Shown piece after piece: positions 22,603-31,176 of a stretch of 64,000 nucleotides of DNA (within the stretch, counting starts at the first letter, position 1; each line of letters opens with the position of its first letter). This DNA is from a virus. Below the pieces are notes generated by a model. The model saw only the letters and a list, made by a program, of their open reading frames with translations, ran no database searches and was not told where the DNA came from. Where the stretch lies: positions 1-64,000 of the IMG/VR virus record IMGVR_UViG_3300036859_000186. One strand, 5' to 3'. A program made the position numbers and the translations under genes.

Positions 22603-23817
22603 TTACAACCGTCCTTGAAAATGGACCCCACGGACGAAGTCGTTTCGGCGTCGTTCTCGCTCCGACTCACAATCTGGCATTACACCGGATGCGAGCTGTT
22701 GTTCTAATGGAAGGTCCCGGTGCCGTCCTGCGACCCATCGTTGGGCAGAGCGAGCCACGACCCCTGCTGGCGGAGTTCGTCTCTCAGCCATCTCAGGAAT
22801 TTCGGGAATTGATGGATCGGTGGCGGGGGCCGCATCGCCGGTCCAGTGTTTCTGAGCGGCGGCAGAGTTCCCCCCTGCCGCACTTTTGTAATGGGCGGGT
22901 AGAACCCCTAGTGGATCAGGGTTTTGCCGCCCTTCTGCTCCAACTTCGTTTGCATCACGAACAAGGCTTCCAAGTCTTTGTGATACGCCTTCTTCGCCGC
23001 CTTCCACTTCCTCCGACCGATCTTCTTCGCCCGATACAGCCTCGTCGCCTCGGCGAAAGGTTGTCCCAGGCGGGAGGGAACCTCCGGTCCCCTTAGTCCG
23101 TTTCGTGGATTCTTGTGAGGCCCCAGGGCTCCTGGACCCATTCTTGTCCGTTCCAGTGCTGTCTCCCGTTGCCCCCACCGTAGGGCGGTCATCGTCCTTG
23201 CGACCTCCCTGGTTGTTCACATATCCCACGTTCCGGGATACGCCCCGAAACTCCCAGTGCTTGTTGCTGCACCACACCTCCTCACTCATCGACCAGGGTC
23301 CGCCGAACAATTCCAGCTGGCCCTTGGGCGTGAAGACGACGACCTTCTCGTCGATCATTTCGAGGATGCCAAGACCGTAGTGATGGGCGAGCCAGGCCAT
23401 CGTGCGGCTGTCGCTCCACTTCCCGGAGGGAAGCTTGAATCCCACGTTCTTGACGGCGGCTTCAAGGGCAACGTCCTTGTATTTGCCCCAGTGGCCGTTG
23501 TGAAACAGCACCGGATTGGGTCCTTGACCCTCGATGGTTGTGGTCGCGTTCTCGTCCACCACGAACGGGTGGGTGAGGAAGCGAGATGGCCCACCGCAGC
23601 TTGCGATGCGAAAGTGGAGCACGTAAGGCAGCGGAATCTCTTTGGCAAGGTCCTGGATTTCCCCAAGTTCCATGCCCTTCTTCCACTGCACCCAGGGCTC
23701 ACCCTTGGGACCCTCGACACGCCAAGCGGCACCGGCCCCCTCAGCGTTCGTTTCGTAGGCCCTCTCGATCATGCTCTCGGTTGGGCGCTTCTTCTCTGCA
23801 ATGAAAATGACACACAT
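22603..23817 (-). CDS. class II glutamine amidotransferase
   Basis: 404-residue frame beginning MCVIF, so the processed N-terminal Cys2 is the catalytic nucleophile. LHFRIAS and LFHNGHWG follow in the order of class II (Ntn) glutaminases. The first ~190 residues are this domain; it would release ammonia from glutamine for the neighbouring ligases. After about residue 200 the frame becomes low-complexity, and codon bias moves to another frame that ends at 22908, so the native C-terminus is doubtful (see findings). Confidence 0.82.
   Translation of the reverse strand: MCVIFIAEKKRPTESMIERAYETNAEGAGAAWRVEGPKGEPWVQWKKGMELGEIQDLAKEIPLPYVLHFRIASCGGPSRFLTHPFVVDENATTTIEGQGPNPVLFHNGHWGKYKDVALEAAVKNVGFKLPSGKWSDSRTMAWLAHHYGLGILEMIDEKVVVFTPKGQLELFGGPWSMSEEVWCSNKHWEFRGVSRNVGYVNNQGGRKDDDRPTVGATGDSTGTDKNGSRSPGASQESTKRTKGTGGSLPPGTTFRRGDEAVSGEEDRSEEVEGGEEGVSQRLGSLVRDANEVGAEGRQNPDPLGVLPAHYKSAAGGNSAAAQKHWTGDAAPATDPSIPEIPEMAERRTPPAGVVARSAQRWVAGRHRDLPLEQQLASGVMPDCESERERRRNDFVRGVHFQGRL
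22704..22883 (-). CDS. hidden small protein (59 aa) within the amidotransferase frame
   Basis: A GTG at 22883 opens a 59-residue frame with G/C-rich third positions and a normal amphipathic composition (FPKFLRWLRDEL). It begins 25 bases after the alternative stop at 22908. Likely real if the amidotransferase ends at 22908. Confidence 0.4.
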   Translation of the reverse strand: MRQGGTLPPLRNTGPAMRPPPPIHQFPKFLRWLRDELRQQGSWLALPNDGSQDGTGTFH

Positions 23818-23889
23818 GGTGAATGCTGCCTCCTAGGGGCACAAAGCGCCCCGTTAAAGTGCCAGTTAACGGACTTCTACCCCTTCTTT

Positions 23890-24630
23890 CTAGACGTTGA
23901 CTCTCCGATGAACGATGAGCGGCTCGTCGTCGAGAGCGACACCCCCCACCACTGCACGCTCTCTCCTGGCCGTTGCCACCAGGAAAGCATTCGTGATTCT
24001 CATGATCTCCTGCACCGCTTCCAACCCTTGTTCGGGGGTCTTCATCATTGGCAGGAGTCTGCACTCAGCCGTCGTGTAACGGCCATAGCAGTAGTTGACG
24101 ACCGAATACCGATTGCCCTCACGGTTCTGGTCGAAATCCTTGGCCGCGTTCGTCGCTTGTTCGTCGGCACTGAAGATGTGCTGACAATAGCGGCTCTTCC
24201 CAGCAAGGCGGTCCCAGATGGCGTGGTCTTTGGGAAGACCAACCTTCTTGGCCCATAGCTCCACCTCAGCCAGAATCGTGGCCGGGTAGGTGTTCACCAT
24301 GATGCGCTGGTAGCTCATGGCGTTCTTGAACGATAGATGGACGTGCATGCCGCAGGTCTGGTTCACAGCCTGCGGATAGAACTTCGCCATCCATCCGGGC
24401 AGCTCTTCGGGTGACAGTGGTGGAGACGGCAGCTCTCCTATGTGGACAATGGGATGATCCTGATCGAGAGAATCCCCATGTCCCACATGAACAGAGCCGT
24501 CGTGACCGATGCGTGTTCCTGCAGGGATCTTAGTCCAACCCCCCTCCAGCTCCACGCCAACCTTGTAAACCCGATTGAACCTCACCCGAATGCCGCTCAA
24601 ATCAATCGGCTTTCCGAGTTTCCCTGCCAT
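23890..24630 (-). CDS. amidoligase (PF12224-type, glutamine-synthetase-like fold)
   Basis: 246 residues: VGVELEGG at 24-31 (Mg-binding Glu), HDGSV at 43-47, CGMHVHLS at 93-100 and TAECRLLP later. These are the conserved strands of the phage amidoligase family, distantly related to glutamine synthetase. They are predicted to join an amino group to a carboxylate with ATP. SD GAGGAAAAG before ATG. Co-transcribed with the GAT-II gene. Confidence 0.85.
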   Translation of the reverse strand: MAGKLGKPIDLSGIRVRFNRVYKVGVELEGGWTKIPAGTRIGHDGSVHVGHGDSLDQDHPIVHIGELPSPPLSPEELPGWMAKFYPQAVNQTCGMHVHLSFKNAMSYQRIMVNTYPATILAEVELWAKKVGLPKDHAIWDRLAGKSRYCQHIFSADEQATNAAKDFDQNREGNRYSVVNYCYGRYTTAECRLLPMMKTPEQGLEAVQEIMRITNAFLVATARRERAVVGGVALDDEPLIVHRRVNV

Positions 24631-24754
24631 TGCTTTTCCTCCCCTCCCCCAAAGATGAGGGAAAAATCCACCTCGACCCTCTCAACAAACGACGTTGGCG
24701 ACGCTTTGCGTTCTCTCGCAAGCGTCTCTCCATATCGGCAGAGCGCTTGGTCAT
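24602..24754 (-). CDS. small Arg-rich protein (50 aa)
   Basis: ATG at 24754 with AGGA upstream; extremely Arg/Lys-rich first half (ERRLRENAKRRQRR). It ends inside the start of the amidoligase gene. Possibly nucleic-acid-binding. Confidence 0.42.
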   Translation of the reverse strand: MTKRSADMERRLRENAKRRQRRLLRGSRWIFPSSLGEGRKSNGRETRKAD

Positions 24755-24755
24755 G

Positions 24756-25286
24756 TTACGGCATTTCCTGGGTGCTCACGAGGACATACATGTCCACGGG
24801 CTTCAGGAACTCCTGGTAGAGCGCCCTTGAGGCGTCCTCGATCTTCTTTGCGATGGCTTGCACCATCTCAGTGGTGTAGACGCCCTTGACGCTGAAGGTC
24901 ACACCCTCAGCTTCAGAGATGCCCACGAGCCTCAGGAAGCTCATGTTAATGCAGTCGTATTCGTCATGGAACAGCAGCCGATCTCCAGGCTTGTCCAAAC
25001 GATACGCGGAGCCCAGCTTCCGGCCGACGATGTTCGTCAGGCCCCCATCATTCGCCATGTGATAGCAAGCAAGAGGCTTCGCATCCTCCCCAGTCTGGCC
25101 GACCCAGTAGCGAGCCATAGCCCGCACTTCCATGATATCGCCGGTTCCGATGGCCTTCATGAAGGCTTCGACTTTGGGGTGAGCCCAGATATTGATGCTC
25201 AGTCCTTCGTGGTTGCGGCGAATCCGTGTTCTGATGCACTGCTCGCCACGGGCGTTCTTCTCGATCTGGATGATGTTCGGTTCCAC
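24756..25286 (-). CDS. hypothetical protein in amidoligase cluster
   Basis: 176 residues, mixed alpha/beta, no recognisable motif. Its place between the two amidoligase-family genes suggests a partner or substrate protein, by context only. Confidence 0.65.
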   Translation of the reverse strand: MEPNIIQIEKNARGEQCIRTRIRRNHEGLSINIWAHPKVEAFMKAIGTGDIMEVRAMARYWVGQTGEDAKPLACYHMANDGGLTNIVGRKLGSAYRLDKPGDRLLFHDEYDCINMSFLRLVGISEAEGVTFSVKGVYTTEMVQAIAKKIEDASRALYQEFLKPVDMYVLVSTQEMP

Positions 25287-25297
25287 TGCAGTCCTCC

Positions 25298-25492
25298 CTA
25301 AAAACTGAACGGCTTCGCCTCAACAGGGACGCCGGGGTCTTGAATGACGGGACGGACGACACCATCCTTGCATCGGACAGTGCCATTCTCGTTGAATTTA
25401 TGTTCGCACTGATAGCATCCACCGCACCGCGAGCAGCGATACGGGAAGATCCTATCATCGTGTTCATCGTGCACTTGGCACTTTAAGTTCAT
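25298..25492 (-). CDS. Cys/His-rich small protein
   Basis: 64 residues with C-x2-H-x2-H and CSRCGGCYQC, enough ligands for two zinc ions. Unknown. Confidence 0.6.
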   Translation of the reverse strand: MNLKCQVHDEHDDRIFPYRCSRCGGCYQCEHKFNENGTVRCKDGVVRPVIQDPGVPVEAKPFSF

Positions 25493-25715
25493 GAAGCAAC
25501 CTCGTTCTGGTTTCGAGATCGACTTGCAAGGCTTCCATCATCTGGAGGGACGCACCAAGCCTCTTTGACAGGTCATTGAGACTCTGCCCGGCTCCAGTAG
25601 CGGCACGAACGTTGTCGATGACAATAGACGCCTCTTCAAGCGTGTTCCTTACAGAGTGCCACGGATGAAGGACCATCCGCCGAAGAGTCGCTTTGTTGCG
25701 TCGGTTTATGTCCAT
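25464..25715 (-). CDS. hypothetical helical protein
   Basis: 83 residues, basic N-terminus and amphipathic helices. ATG at 25715 preferred; a GTG at 25736 is in frame. Overlaps both neighbours. Confidence 0.55.
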   Translation of the reverse strand: MDINRRNKATLRRMVLHPWHSVRNTLEEASIVIDNVRAATGAGQSLNDLSKRLGASLQMMEALQVDLETRTRLLHELKVPSAR

Positions 25716-25870
25716 GGCGTTTGGATTCCCAGGCACGCTCCATGATTGGCCGTCTCGAAGTAGAGCCCAAAGGCACCCTCGTAAGAGAAGACTCGAATCA
25801 TGAGCTGACCAGTGGGCCGCTTTTTGAAGCGTCCGATCTTCCAGAGGTCAACGATGAGGGGATTTCTCAT
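25706..25870 (-). CDS. hypothetical protein (54 aa)
   Basis: ATG at 25870 overlaps the stop of the COOH-NH2 ligase gene as ATGA. Beta-rich, unknown. Confidence 0.55.
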   Translation of the reverse strand: MRNPLIVDLWKIGRFKKRPTGQLMIRVFSYEGAFGLYFETANHGACLGIQTPWT

Positions 25871-26907
25871 GATCGAGCCACCGTCTTCTGGAGGAAGTTT
25901 TCCCATCCGCACTCGTGGCCCTCGGGCAGCGTCGTCCAATGCTTCATGGGATCATCAGGGAACCATGCTTCGAGTCCGTCGGTATCGATCTTGGCAACGA
26001 ACTTCTGGAACTGCTTCAGTTCGTGACCAGCCGATAGCCCTCGGTCCGTATTTCCTCCGACGTGGGCTTCGAGGAATTGGGAGAACTTCTCGAAGTTTGC
26101 CTTGGCAAGCCCCACGTCATTGAGGTTGATGGCCCGTCGAACCCTTGGGAGCGGCACCATTCCACGGAGAGTCTTCTCCGCTTCCCAGCGCTTCTCGCCC
26201 ATGATGTCGCTCACCAAACGCCCCAACCCCATCACGAAGGACATGAGCGGGTAAGCTCGAAGCCAGGTGTTGGAGAGCGTTCGGTATTCGACGCCGAAGG
26301 GTTGCTCACGGAACTCACCAGCCCGTCCGTAGACGCGCCGACGAGTTCGCATGAGAGGGTGTCGGTCAAACAGCACCGCTGTGTTGCCGATCACGATGTC
26401 ACAGAGCGCAACGAAGCGCTCATAGCCATCCTCCTCGTGAAGGAGTTCGTTGATGTTGCCGAAGTGCAGGTGCCCACCAGCGGACCGCGTTCGATACGTG
26501 AACGGGTTCACACGGACACCAACCTGCCGCTTGTAAATGCTCTTGCTTGGATTGCACCCAAGCATCTTGACCCGATCAGGCATGGCGTCCATGTCCCGTT
26601 TCGGGATGCGAATCACCGGAGTCCAACAGACCGTGAGGTCGGTGTCTTCCAGTTTGTGCTGAAGGCGACGCATGATGTCGGCCATCATATTGCCAATCTC
26701 AGCACGACAGAACGCTGCCTGTGGGTTGATCTCCAGCTGGATGCCGTCTCGGACGATCTTGCCGAGCCCCTTGAGTTTCATCCCTGCTTCTGGAATCAGC
26801 TCGGACGATGGAACGATGTGACCGTTCCGCGCCAAGAACAACTCTGGGTCCGAACCGAACGATGGATCGGAGTTGTTCTCCACCAATTTCGCATACTGCA
26901 AAGCCAC
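25867..26907 (-). CDS. phage COOH-NH2 ligase type 2 (amidoligase superfamily)
   Basis: 346 residues starting at GTG 26907 (GGGGAGGAAG upstream). GSDPELFL at 18-25, DGIQLEINP at 54-62, AGGHLHFG near 145 and GVEYRTLS near 220 match the phiEco32-like COOH-NH2 ligase family (PF14395). The acidic and histidine residues correspond to the metal/ATP site. With the ATP-grasp, GAT-II and PF12224 genes it completes a predicted amide-bond-forming system. Confidence 0.87.
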   Translation of the reverse strand: MALQYAKLVENNSDPSFGSDPELFLARNGHIVPSSELIPEAGMKLKGLGKIVRDGIQLEINPQAAFCRAEIGNMMADIMRRLQHKLEDTDLTVCWTPVIRIPKRDMDAMPDRVKMLGCNPSKSIYKRQVGVRVNPFTYRTRSAGGHLHFGNINELLHEEDGYERFVALCDIVIGNTAVLFDRHPLMRTRRRVYGRAGEFREQPFGVEYRTLSNTWLRAYPLMSFVMGLGRLVSDIMGEKRWEAEKTLRGMVPLPRVRRAINLNDVGLAKANFEKFSQFLEAHVGGNTDRGLSAGHELKQFQKFVAKIDTDGLEAWFPDDPMKHWTTLPEGHECGWENFLQKTVARS

Positions 26908-27112
26908 GACTTCCTCCCCGCCGCGAAAATCGCGGCACCAACGCTGCCTTTACTCAGCACTGGCTTGTGTGAAATGTGTGGACAAGAGATTGCGAGGGAC
27001 CATTTTTATCGCCAAAGATAACGGTCCCAATTCGGCCCACAACGGTTTCTGACACACAAAGGGATTTCAACGGCCCAGTCTAAGGCCCCTTGTAGCTGAC
27101 TCCGCCGACTGA

Positions 27113-27502
27113 CTAGTAACGTTCTGTCGTCTTGCTGACTTTCCCTTCCTTCGTCCACTGCGCGATCAGCTTGTTCAGCTGAGTGTAGTCCGGGTTCCAC
27201 ACCACCACGGTTGAGCTGTGGGGAGGATGCACCGGATTCTTGACGAACTCAGAGCGAATGACCGCTCCGAGCTTGTGCTCGGTGACGAACGCCATGAAGG
27301 CGTCCGCATAGAACTTGTGTTCCCCGAGCCACTTCTTGTAGTTCGTGCCCCAGTCCGTCACGTCGGCGAGACACAAGATGATGCACGGCGACCGCATACC
27401 CTTCTTGAGGGCGGCAGCCAGATACGTCTCAAGACTGTCGGCATGGCACAGCCCGCCGATCTCCTGGACGCCACAGTTCTCGACGTAACCCGTTTGTCCC
27501 AT
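27113..27502 (-). CDS. hypothetical protein, paralogue of 19358-19711
   Basis: 129 residues from ATG 27502 (GAGGAG upstream), whose N-terminus then lines up with the paralogue. An ATG at 27541 touching the Rsr stop is the alternative. Located between the Rsr gene and the amidoligase genes. Confidence 0.65.
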   Translation of the reverse strand: MGQTGYVENCGVQEIGGLCHADSLETYLAAALKKGMRSPCIILCLADVTDWGTNYKKWLGEHKFYADAFMAFVTEHKLGAVIRSEFVKNPVHPPHSSTVVVWNPDYTQLNKLIAQWTKEGKVSKTTERY

Positions 27503-27540
27503 GGTCAGCGCTCTCCTCGGTGAAAGTGATGGCTCATACA

Positions 27541-29145
27541 TTAGACTCTCTCCGCGATGAAGTCGCTGACGATCTGGGGAGCGGCAGAATCGAATCCAGC
27601 CACGTCCAGCGTGCGACGGTCGTCCGGGTCGGCGATGGTGAAGTTCGTCGAGGTCATACCCATGACCACTTCGCAAGCGGCCGGGACGCCCATCTTCTGG
27701 CGATACTGACGGAGGGCTTGCGACGGATGGATGGCACCGGCGTAGGTCTCGTTGTCGGTGATGATGACGAAGCCATCGACCTCAACGCGGTTTTCCATGG
27801 CCCACAGGACGGGCTGAGCGCAGTCGGTGCGGCCGAAGTTGTTGCGCTGTGCAGCTCGGCACACCTCATCGAGGCGCATCTTGGGGGTGATGCCGAGGTC
27901 CACGAAGCGGTCGCAGAACCCGAACGTGTAGTAGTCCTTCTCGACCTTGGCGGTTGCCATCGCCATAGCAGCAGCACCCTCACAGGCACTCAACGGCATG
28001 TTGGCAATTGCGGCTGTCCGCATCGAGCCAGACACGTCGATGCCGAAGACGATCCGTTTGCCGGTCGGCTTCAGAGACTTGAATGCCAGGTAGAACGCAT
28101 CATCGAGAGCGTCCACAACAGCAGGCACTGGCTTCCACGCACCATCACCCCTGACGCCGTGACCAGACGCGTAGGTCTTGAGGGCGATGAGGATCTCGAT
28201 GGGGTGGACGCGTGCCTTGTTCAGCCATTCCTTGTCACCAAGGACAGCGACAACCTTGCGCGAGGCGTCCGAGAGGGGCGCGAGAAGGCCACACTTGGAG
28301 AGGTTGCCCAGGTTGCGGATCATCGCAGTTGCAGGCATCTTCTCCAAAAGAGCAGCCCACACGTCGGGGTCCTTCAGGAATTCGGTGGGGACCATCTCTC
28401 GCGTGAGGCCGTGATTCTGGATGAGTCGGCAGAGGTCACGGGCTGACTCGGCTGACTTGGCAGCCTCAAAGCCTACGATGACCTGGGGAAGCGTGGGTCC
28501 GTCTGCCTTGTGTCCCTCGATGCCATCAACGCACCATTTGAAGATAGCGTTCCGAGCTTCATCTGAAGTCTTCGGGTGCGCCAATCTGAGGACATCCGCA
28601 TTGGACCAGCCGTCCCTCGACTGATACTTGACGACGTGTTGGGCGAGCTTTTCCGTCGGAAGGTCAAGATACCAGTTCGCCAGGGAACTCCGAAGGCCGC
28701 GCCCCAACCCACGAAATGTCGTGACGAAGGCCATGAAATGAAAGAGGTGCGTGGGGATTCGGCAGACCTTCGGGAGAGCAGCCAGTGCCAGCTTTCGAGT
28801 GGCAGGATCTGCAGCAGACGCTGCAAGAGCCAAGGCGAAAATCGCAGGATCGTTCTTCGGTGCTCGTCCTTCATCGGATACCTCCACGATGGTGCGGACC
28901 ACTCTGGCACCATCCGCTTCGATACACCGGATGGTTCGTGCCGCATTCTCCCTCGTCAGTTTCTGAGGAGACGCGTAGTAGCTCCCACCCTCACTGCCGA
29001 GGATCAGGAACCGCAGGAACGCTGCGAAGTCGTCAAGGGCATAGACGTAGCCCCCGGCGCTGTTCTGAACCTGAGCCTCACCCAGGAGTGGTGAAGTCTG
29101 AGGCTGGGCAACACGCGGCCCAATCGAGCTGAACGGTCTCTTCAT
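27541..29145 (-). CDS. rsr: Ro60/Rsr-like TROVE-domain RNA-binding protein
   Basis: 534 residues. The N-terminal ~355 residues match the TROVE domain (SPLLGEAQVQNSAGGYVYAL..., then LGSEGGSYY), a HEAT-repeat ring that binds Y RNAs and misfolded RNA. Residues 366-534 are a von Willebrand A domain with an intact MIDAS: Asp370-x-Ser372-x-Ser374, Thr440 and Asp464. Bacterial Rsr works with a Y RNA and PNPase in RNA decay. A Y-RNA-like element lies at 36181-36322 on the same strand. Confidence 0.92.
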   Translation of the reverse strand: MKRPFSSIGPRVAQPQTSPLLGEAQVQNSAGGYVYALDDFAAFLRFLILGSEGGSYYASPQKLTRENAARTIRCIEADGARVVRTIVEVSDEGRAPKNDPAIFALALAASAADPATRKLALAALPKVCRIPTHLFHFMAFVTTFRGLGRGLRSSLANWYLDLPTEKLAQHVVKYQSRDGWSNADVLRLAHPKTSDEARNAIFKWCVDGIEGHKADGPTLPQVIVGFEAAKSAESARDLCRLIQNHGLTREMVPTEFLKDPDVWAALLEKMPATAMIRNLGNLSKCGLLAPLSDASRKVVAVLGDKEWLNKARVHPIEILIALKTYASGHGVRGDGAWKPVPAVVDALDDAFYLAFKSLKPTGKRIVFGIDVSGSMRTAAIANMPLSACEGAAAMAMATAKVEKDYYTFGFCDRFVDLGITPKMRLDEVCRAAQRNNFGRTDCAQPVLWAMENRVEVDGFVIITDNETYAGAIHPSQALRQYRQKMGVPAACEVVMGMTSTNFTIADPDDRRTLDVAGFDSAAPQIVSDFIAERV

Positions 29146-29324
29146 TGCATTGTCTCCCCTCTGTTGTGTTGAACGAGTTTCTGAGCTTGCGTTGCCGCCG
29201 CAATCATGGCCTGATCAGACAGCTCGCGCCACACCCTTGCCCATTGCGACAAGGGAGCCCGAACGTCCTTGGGCATGCCAGCGATGGCATCTTCAACCGC
29301 TCTCTTCAACTCTTGATCGGTCAC
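29142..29324 (-). CDS. hypothetical helical protein (60 aa)
   Basis: Short alanine-rich helical product whose stop overlaps the Rsr start. Co-translated with Rsr; unknown. Confidence 0.6.
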   Translation of the reverse strand: MTDQELKRAVEDAIAGMPKDVRAPLSQWARVWRELSDQAMIAAATQAQKLVQHNRGETMQ

Positions 29325-29333
29325 GGCCCCCTC

Positions 29334-29753
29334 CTAGTCGGTCATGTCCTGGTCTACATCGAGCATCCCAGGCGCATCGCCCAGGATGAGAGTGTTTTGA
29401 TTCGTTCGCACGTCCCCATCGTTGAAGCGGATGAAGAAGTGGTCAGGATTGATTGTGCACCTGTAGTAAGTGAGTTTCGAGCCCTCAATAAGTGGAGGGT
29501 CCACCTTGATTACGTGGTGGCACGTAGGGCATGACAACTTGGCTAGACAGTTTTGCACATGACGGTGCCACGCATCGCCAAAGCGCGTTATCCCCATGGG
29601 CTGCCCAGGAACAATCGTGGGCGCATTGGCTATTGGAGTTATCCTCTGGAGGAAGTCTCTGGCCGGTTCCCGGTATGGAGGGAGGGCCAGCTGAGTAGGG
29701 CGGCGTTCCACCCTCGGCTTCCTCTGTTCCTCCTTGAAGTCGTCCATCTTCAT
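29334..29753 (-). CDS. hypothetical zinc-ribbon protein
   Basis: 139 residues with CPTCH and a later YYRC, a possible zinc ribbon, preceded by a proline/arginine-rich region. Unknown. Confidence 0.62.
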   Translation of the reverse strand: MKMDDFKEEQRKPRVERRPTQLALPPYREPARDFLQRITPIANAPTIVPGQPMGITRFGDAWHRHVQNCLAKLSCPTCHHVIKVDPPLIEGSKLTYYRCTINPDHFFIRFNDGDVRTNQNTLILGDAPGMLDVDQDMTD

Positions 29754-29755
29754 TT

Positions 29756-29959
29756 CTACCGCCTCTCCTCATCGACACGCAGTAGCTCTTCCTGTCGCCG
29801 TCGCCGTCTTGCGATGGGCACTAGGTATTGTCGCTCCAGTGACTCCAACGCGTTCCTTAGTTCCAGGGACGCATCTATCGCATCTTCGCGGCCTCCATTT
29901 TCTTGGGCAAGAGCATATTTGACGAAAGCAACAAGGAGTCGTTCTTGGCGCTGGTTCAT
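29756..29959 (-). CDS. small helical protein, Arg-rich C-terminus
   Basis: 67 residues from ATG 29959 with AAAGGAGAG upstream; helical with an RRRRR stretch. Unknown. Confidence 0.6.
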   Translation of the reverse strand: MNQRQERLLVAFVKYALAQENGGREDAIDASLELRNALESLERQYLVPIARRRRRQEELLRVDEERR

Positions 29960-29961
29960 GG

Positions 29962-30141
29962 TTAGCTCTCCTTTTGGCATGCGCCAACATCCCCATGAGC
30001 TGGTGTCAGGTCGGCCCCACAGTAGGGGCACAGGCCAGCCTCAACACATACTCGGATGTAGCGCTCCAGCTCACGGCGCTGACTTAGACGATCCTCTGCC
30101 TTCAGGAGGATGCGAGTATCGAGTATGGGGCTCTTCAACAT
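29962..30141 (-). CDS. small CPYC zinc-finger protein (59 aa)
   Basis: ATG at 30141 (GAGG six bases upstream). Helical first half, then C-x5-CPYCG...H...C, a single zinc site. Ends just upstream of the next gene's SD. Confidence 0.6.
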   Translation of the reverse strand: MLKSPILDTRILLKAEDRLSQRRELERYIRVCVEAGLCPYCGADLTPAHGDVGACQKES

Positions 30142-30191
30142 GAGCTACCTCAAAAGTGCGTCGGATAAATTTCGTAGGCAGCGGTTTTATC

Positions 30192-30428
30192 TTAGAAGGA
30201 TAACGCTACCAGAGCGACCCGACACGTCAAATTTGGTGGAGGCTTGATAGGCATATGGACAGAGCGGAGCGGTGATGAGGAGACACAATGCTCGTCAATC
30301 GTTGCTGCGTAATCTGCCGCCAACCCACAACAGCCCCCATAAATAGTGGAGCCAAGGACAAGTGTTTGCAGAGGGGTATTCCTGTGCGCTGCCTTTCGGC
30401 CCGCTTCTAGGTGCCAGATAACCCTCAT
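30192..30428 (-). CDS. possible small protein, weak evidence
   Basis: 78-residue frame with no obvious SD. Composition is plausible but unremarkable. It occupies the only part of 30142-30450 without another gene; otherwise that stretch shows nothing clear. Confidence 0.25.
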   Translation of the reverse strand: MRVIWHLEAGRKAAHRNTPLQTLVLGSTIYGGCCGLAADYAATIDEHCVSSSPLRSVHMPIKPPPNLTCRVALVALSF

Positions 30429-30450
30429 GCGTCGGCCCTAGGCTCCAAGC

Positions 30451-30591
30451 TTACTTCCTTGATTCTGGATACAGCACGTCGAGAACTTTCTTTTGCTCAC
30501 CCTTCGCAAGGTCGGGGAGCATGGTCAGTAGGAGCCTTTCTAGCTCCTTCACGCGTGCCTCCAGAACTTGAACGTGCTTGAAATAGTCCAT
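30451..30591 (-). CDS. small coiled-coil protein (46 aa)
   Basis: ATG at 30591 with AGGGA upstream, directly after the GNAT stop. Leu/Glu/Lys heptads (VLEARVKELERLLL). Unknown. Confidence 0.55.
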   Translation of the reverse strand: MDYFKHVQVLEARVKELERLLLTMLPDLAKGEQKKVLDVLYPESRK

Positions 30592-30593
30592 GG

Positions 30594-31037
30594 CTATTCA
30601 TCCCTTATGGTCTTGTGCCAGAAGGCAACGGTGTTCTTGGTCCGCTTGTTGAAAAATTCGAACCCCTTCCACCAGCCAAACTTTTCGAGGATGTGAGCCT
30701 CAGCTGGGTTGCCAGTCATGTTGACCGTAGCAGCGAGGCTCGAATATCCGAACTCTCTGGCGATGGCTTCCTTGAAGGGCATCAGTGCTTGAGCAATACC
30801 CTGCTTTTGATGCTTCGTTTCGACCCATGTCTTGGTGCTCACGAGCACACCGCAACAGTTGACCTGCTCGACGAGGGTAAAGCCGCATGCCCGTTCGTTG
30901 TTCAGGAAGCCCGTGAACTCCAACAGGAACGGACTCTTGCGGATGCGGATCTGCACGTCGCCCCACTCGTAGAACTCCTCACTGAGGGTTCTAATAGATG
31001 CAACGGCCTTTGGCACGTCACGAATTGAGAATGGCAT
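30594..31037 (-). CDS. GNAT-like acyltransferase
   Basis: 147 residues; QKQGIAQALMPFKE is the acetyl-CoA-binding motif A (Q/R-x2-G-x-G/A variant) and AATVNMTGNPAEAHILEKFGW the motif B region with the usual N-x3-A...LEK.GF. Probably acetylates an amine; GNATs occur with amidoligase clusters in phages, but this one lies 4 kb from the ligases. Confidence 0.75.
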   Translation of the reverse strand: MPFSIRDVPKAVASIRTLSEEFYEWGDVQIRIRKSPFLLEFTGFLNNERACGFTLVEQVNCCGVLVSTKTWVETKHQKQGIAQALMPFKEAIAREFGYSSLAATVNMTGNPAEAHILEKFGWWKGFEFFNKRTKNTVAFWHKTIRDE

Positions 31038-31162
31038 TAGAGGGTCCTCCGCAATGCTTCGCAGACCATTTCGATCTTGGTCTGGATGTCTTCCAGATCA
31101 GCGATCTGATCTAGGGTGGCGATGCGTTCTTTCAGATCGAGGGTAAATGGAGCGTGGCGCAT
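31037..31162 (-). CDS. small helical protein (41 aa)
   Basis: From ATG 31162, downstream of tRNA-Trp. A longer frame from 31297 would translate through the tRNA and is rejected. No SD seen. Confidence 0.42.
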   Translation of the reverse strand: MRHAPFTLDLKERIATLDQIADLEDIQTKIEMVCEALRRTL

Positions 31163-31176
31163 GGCACCATTGGGGG

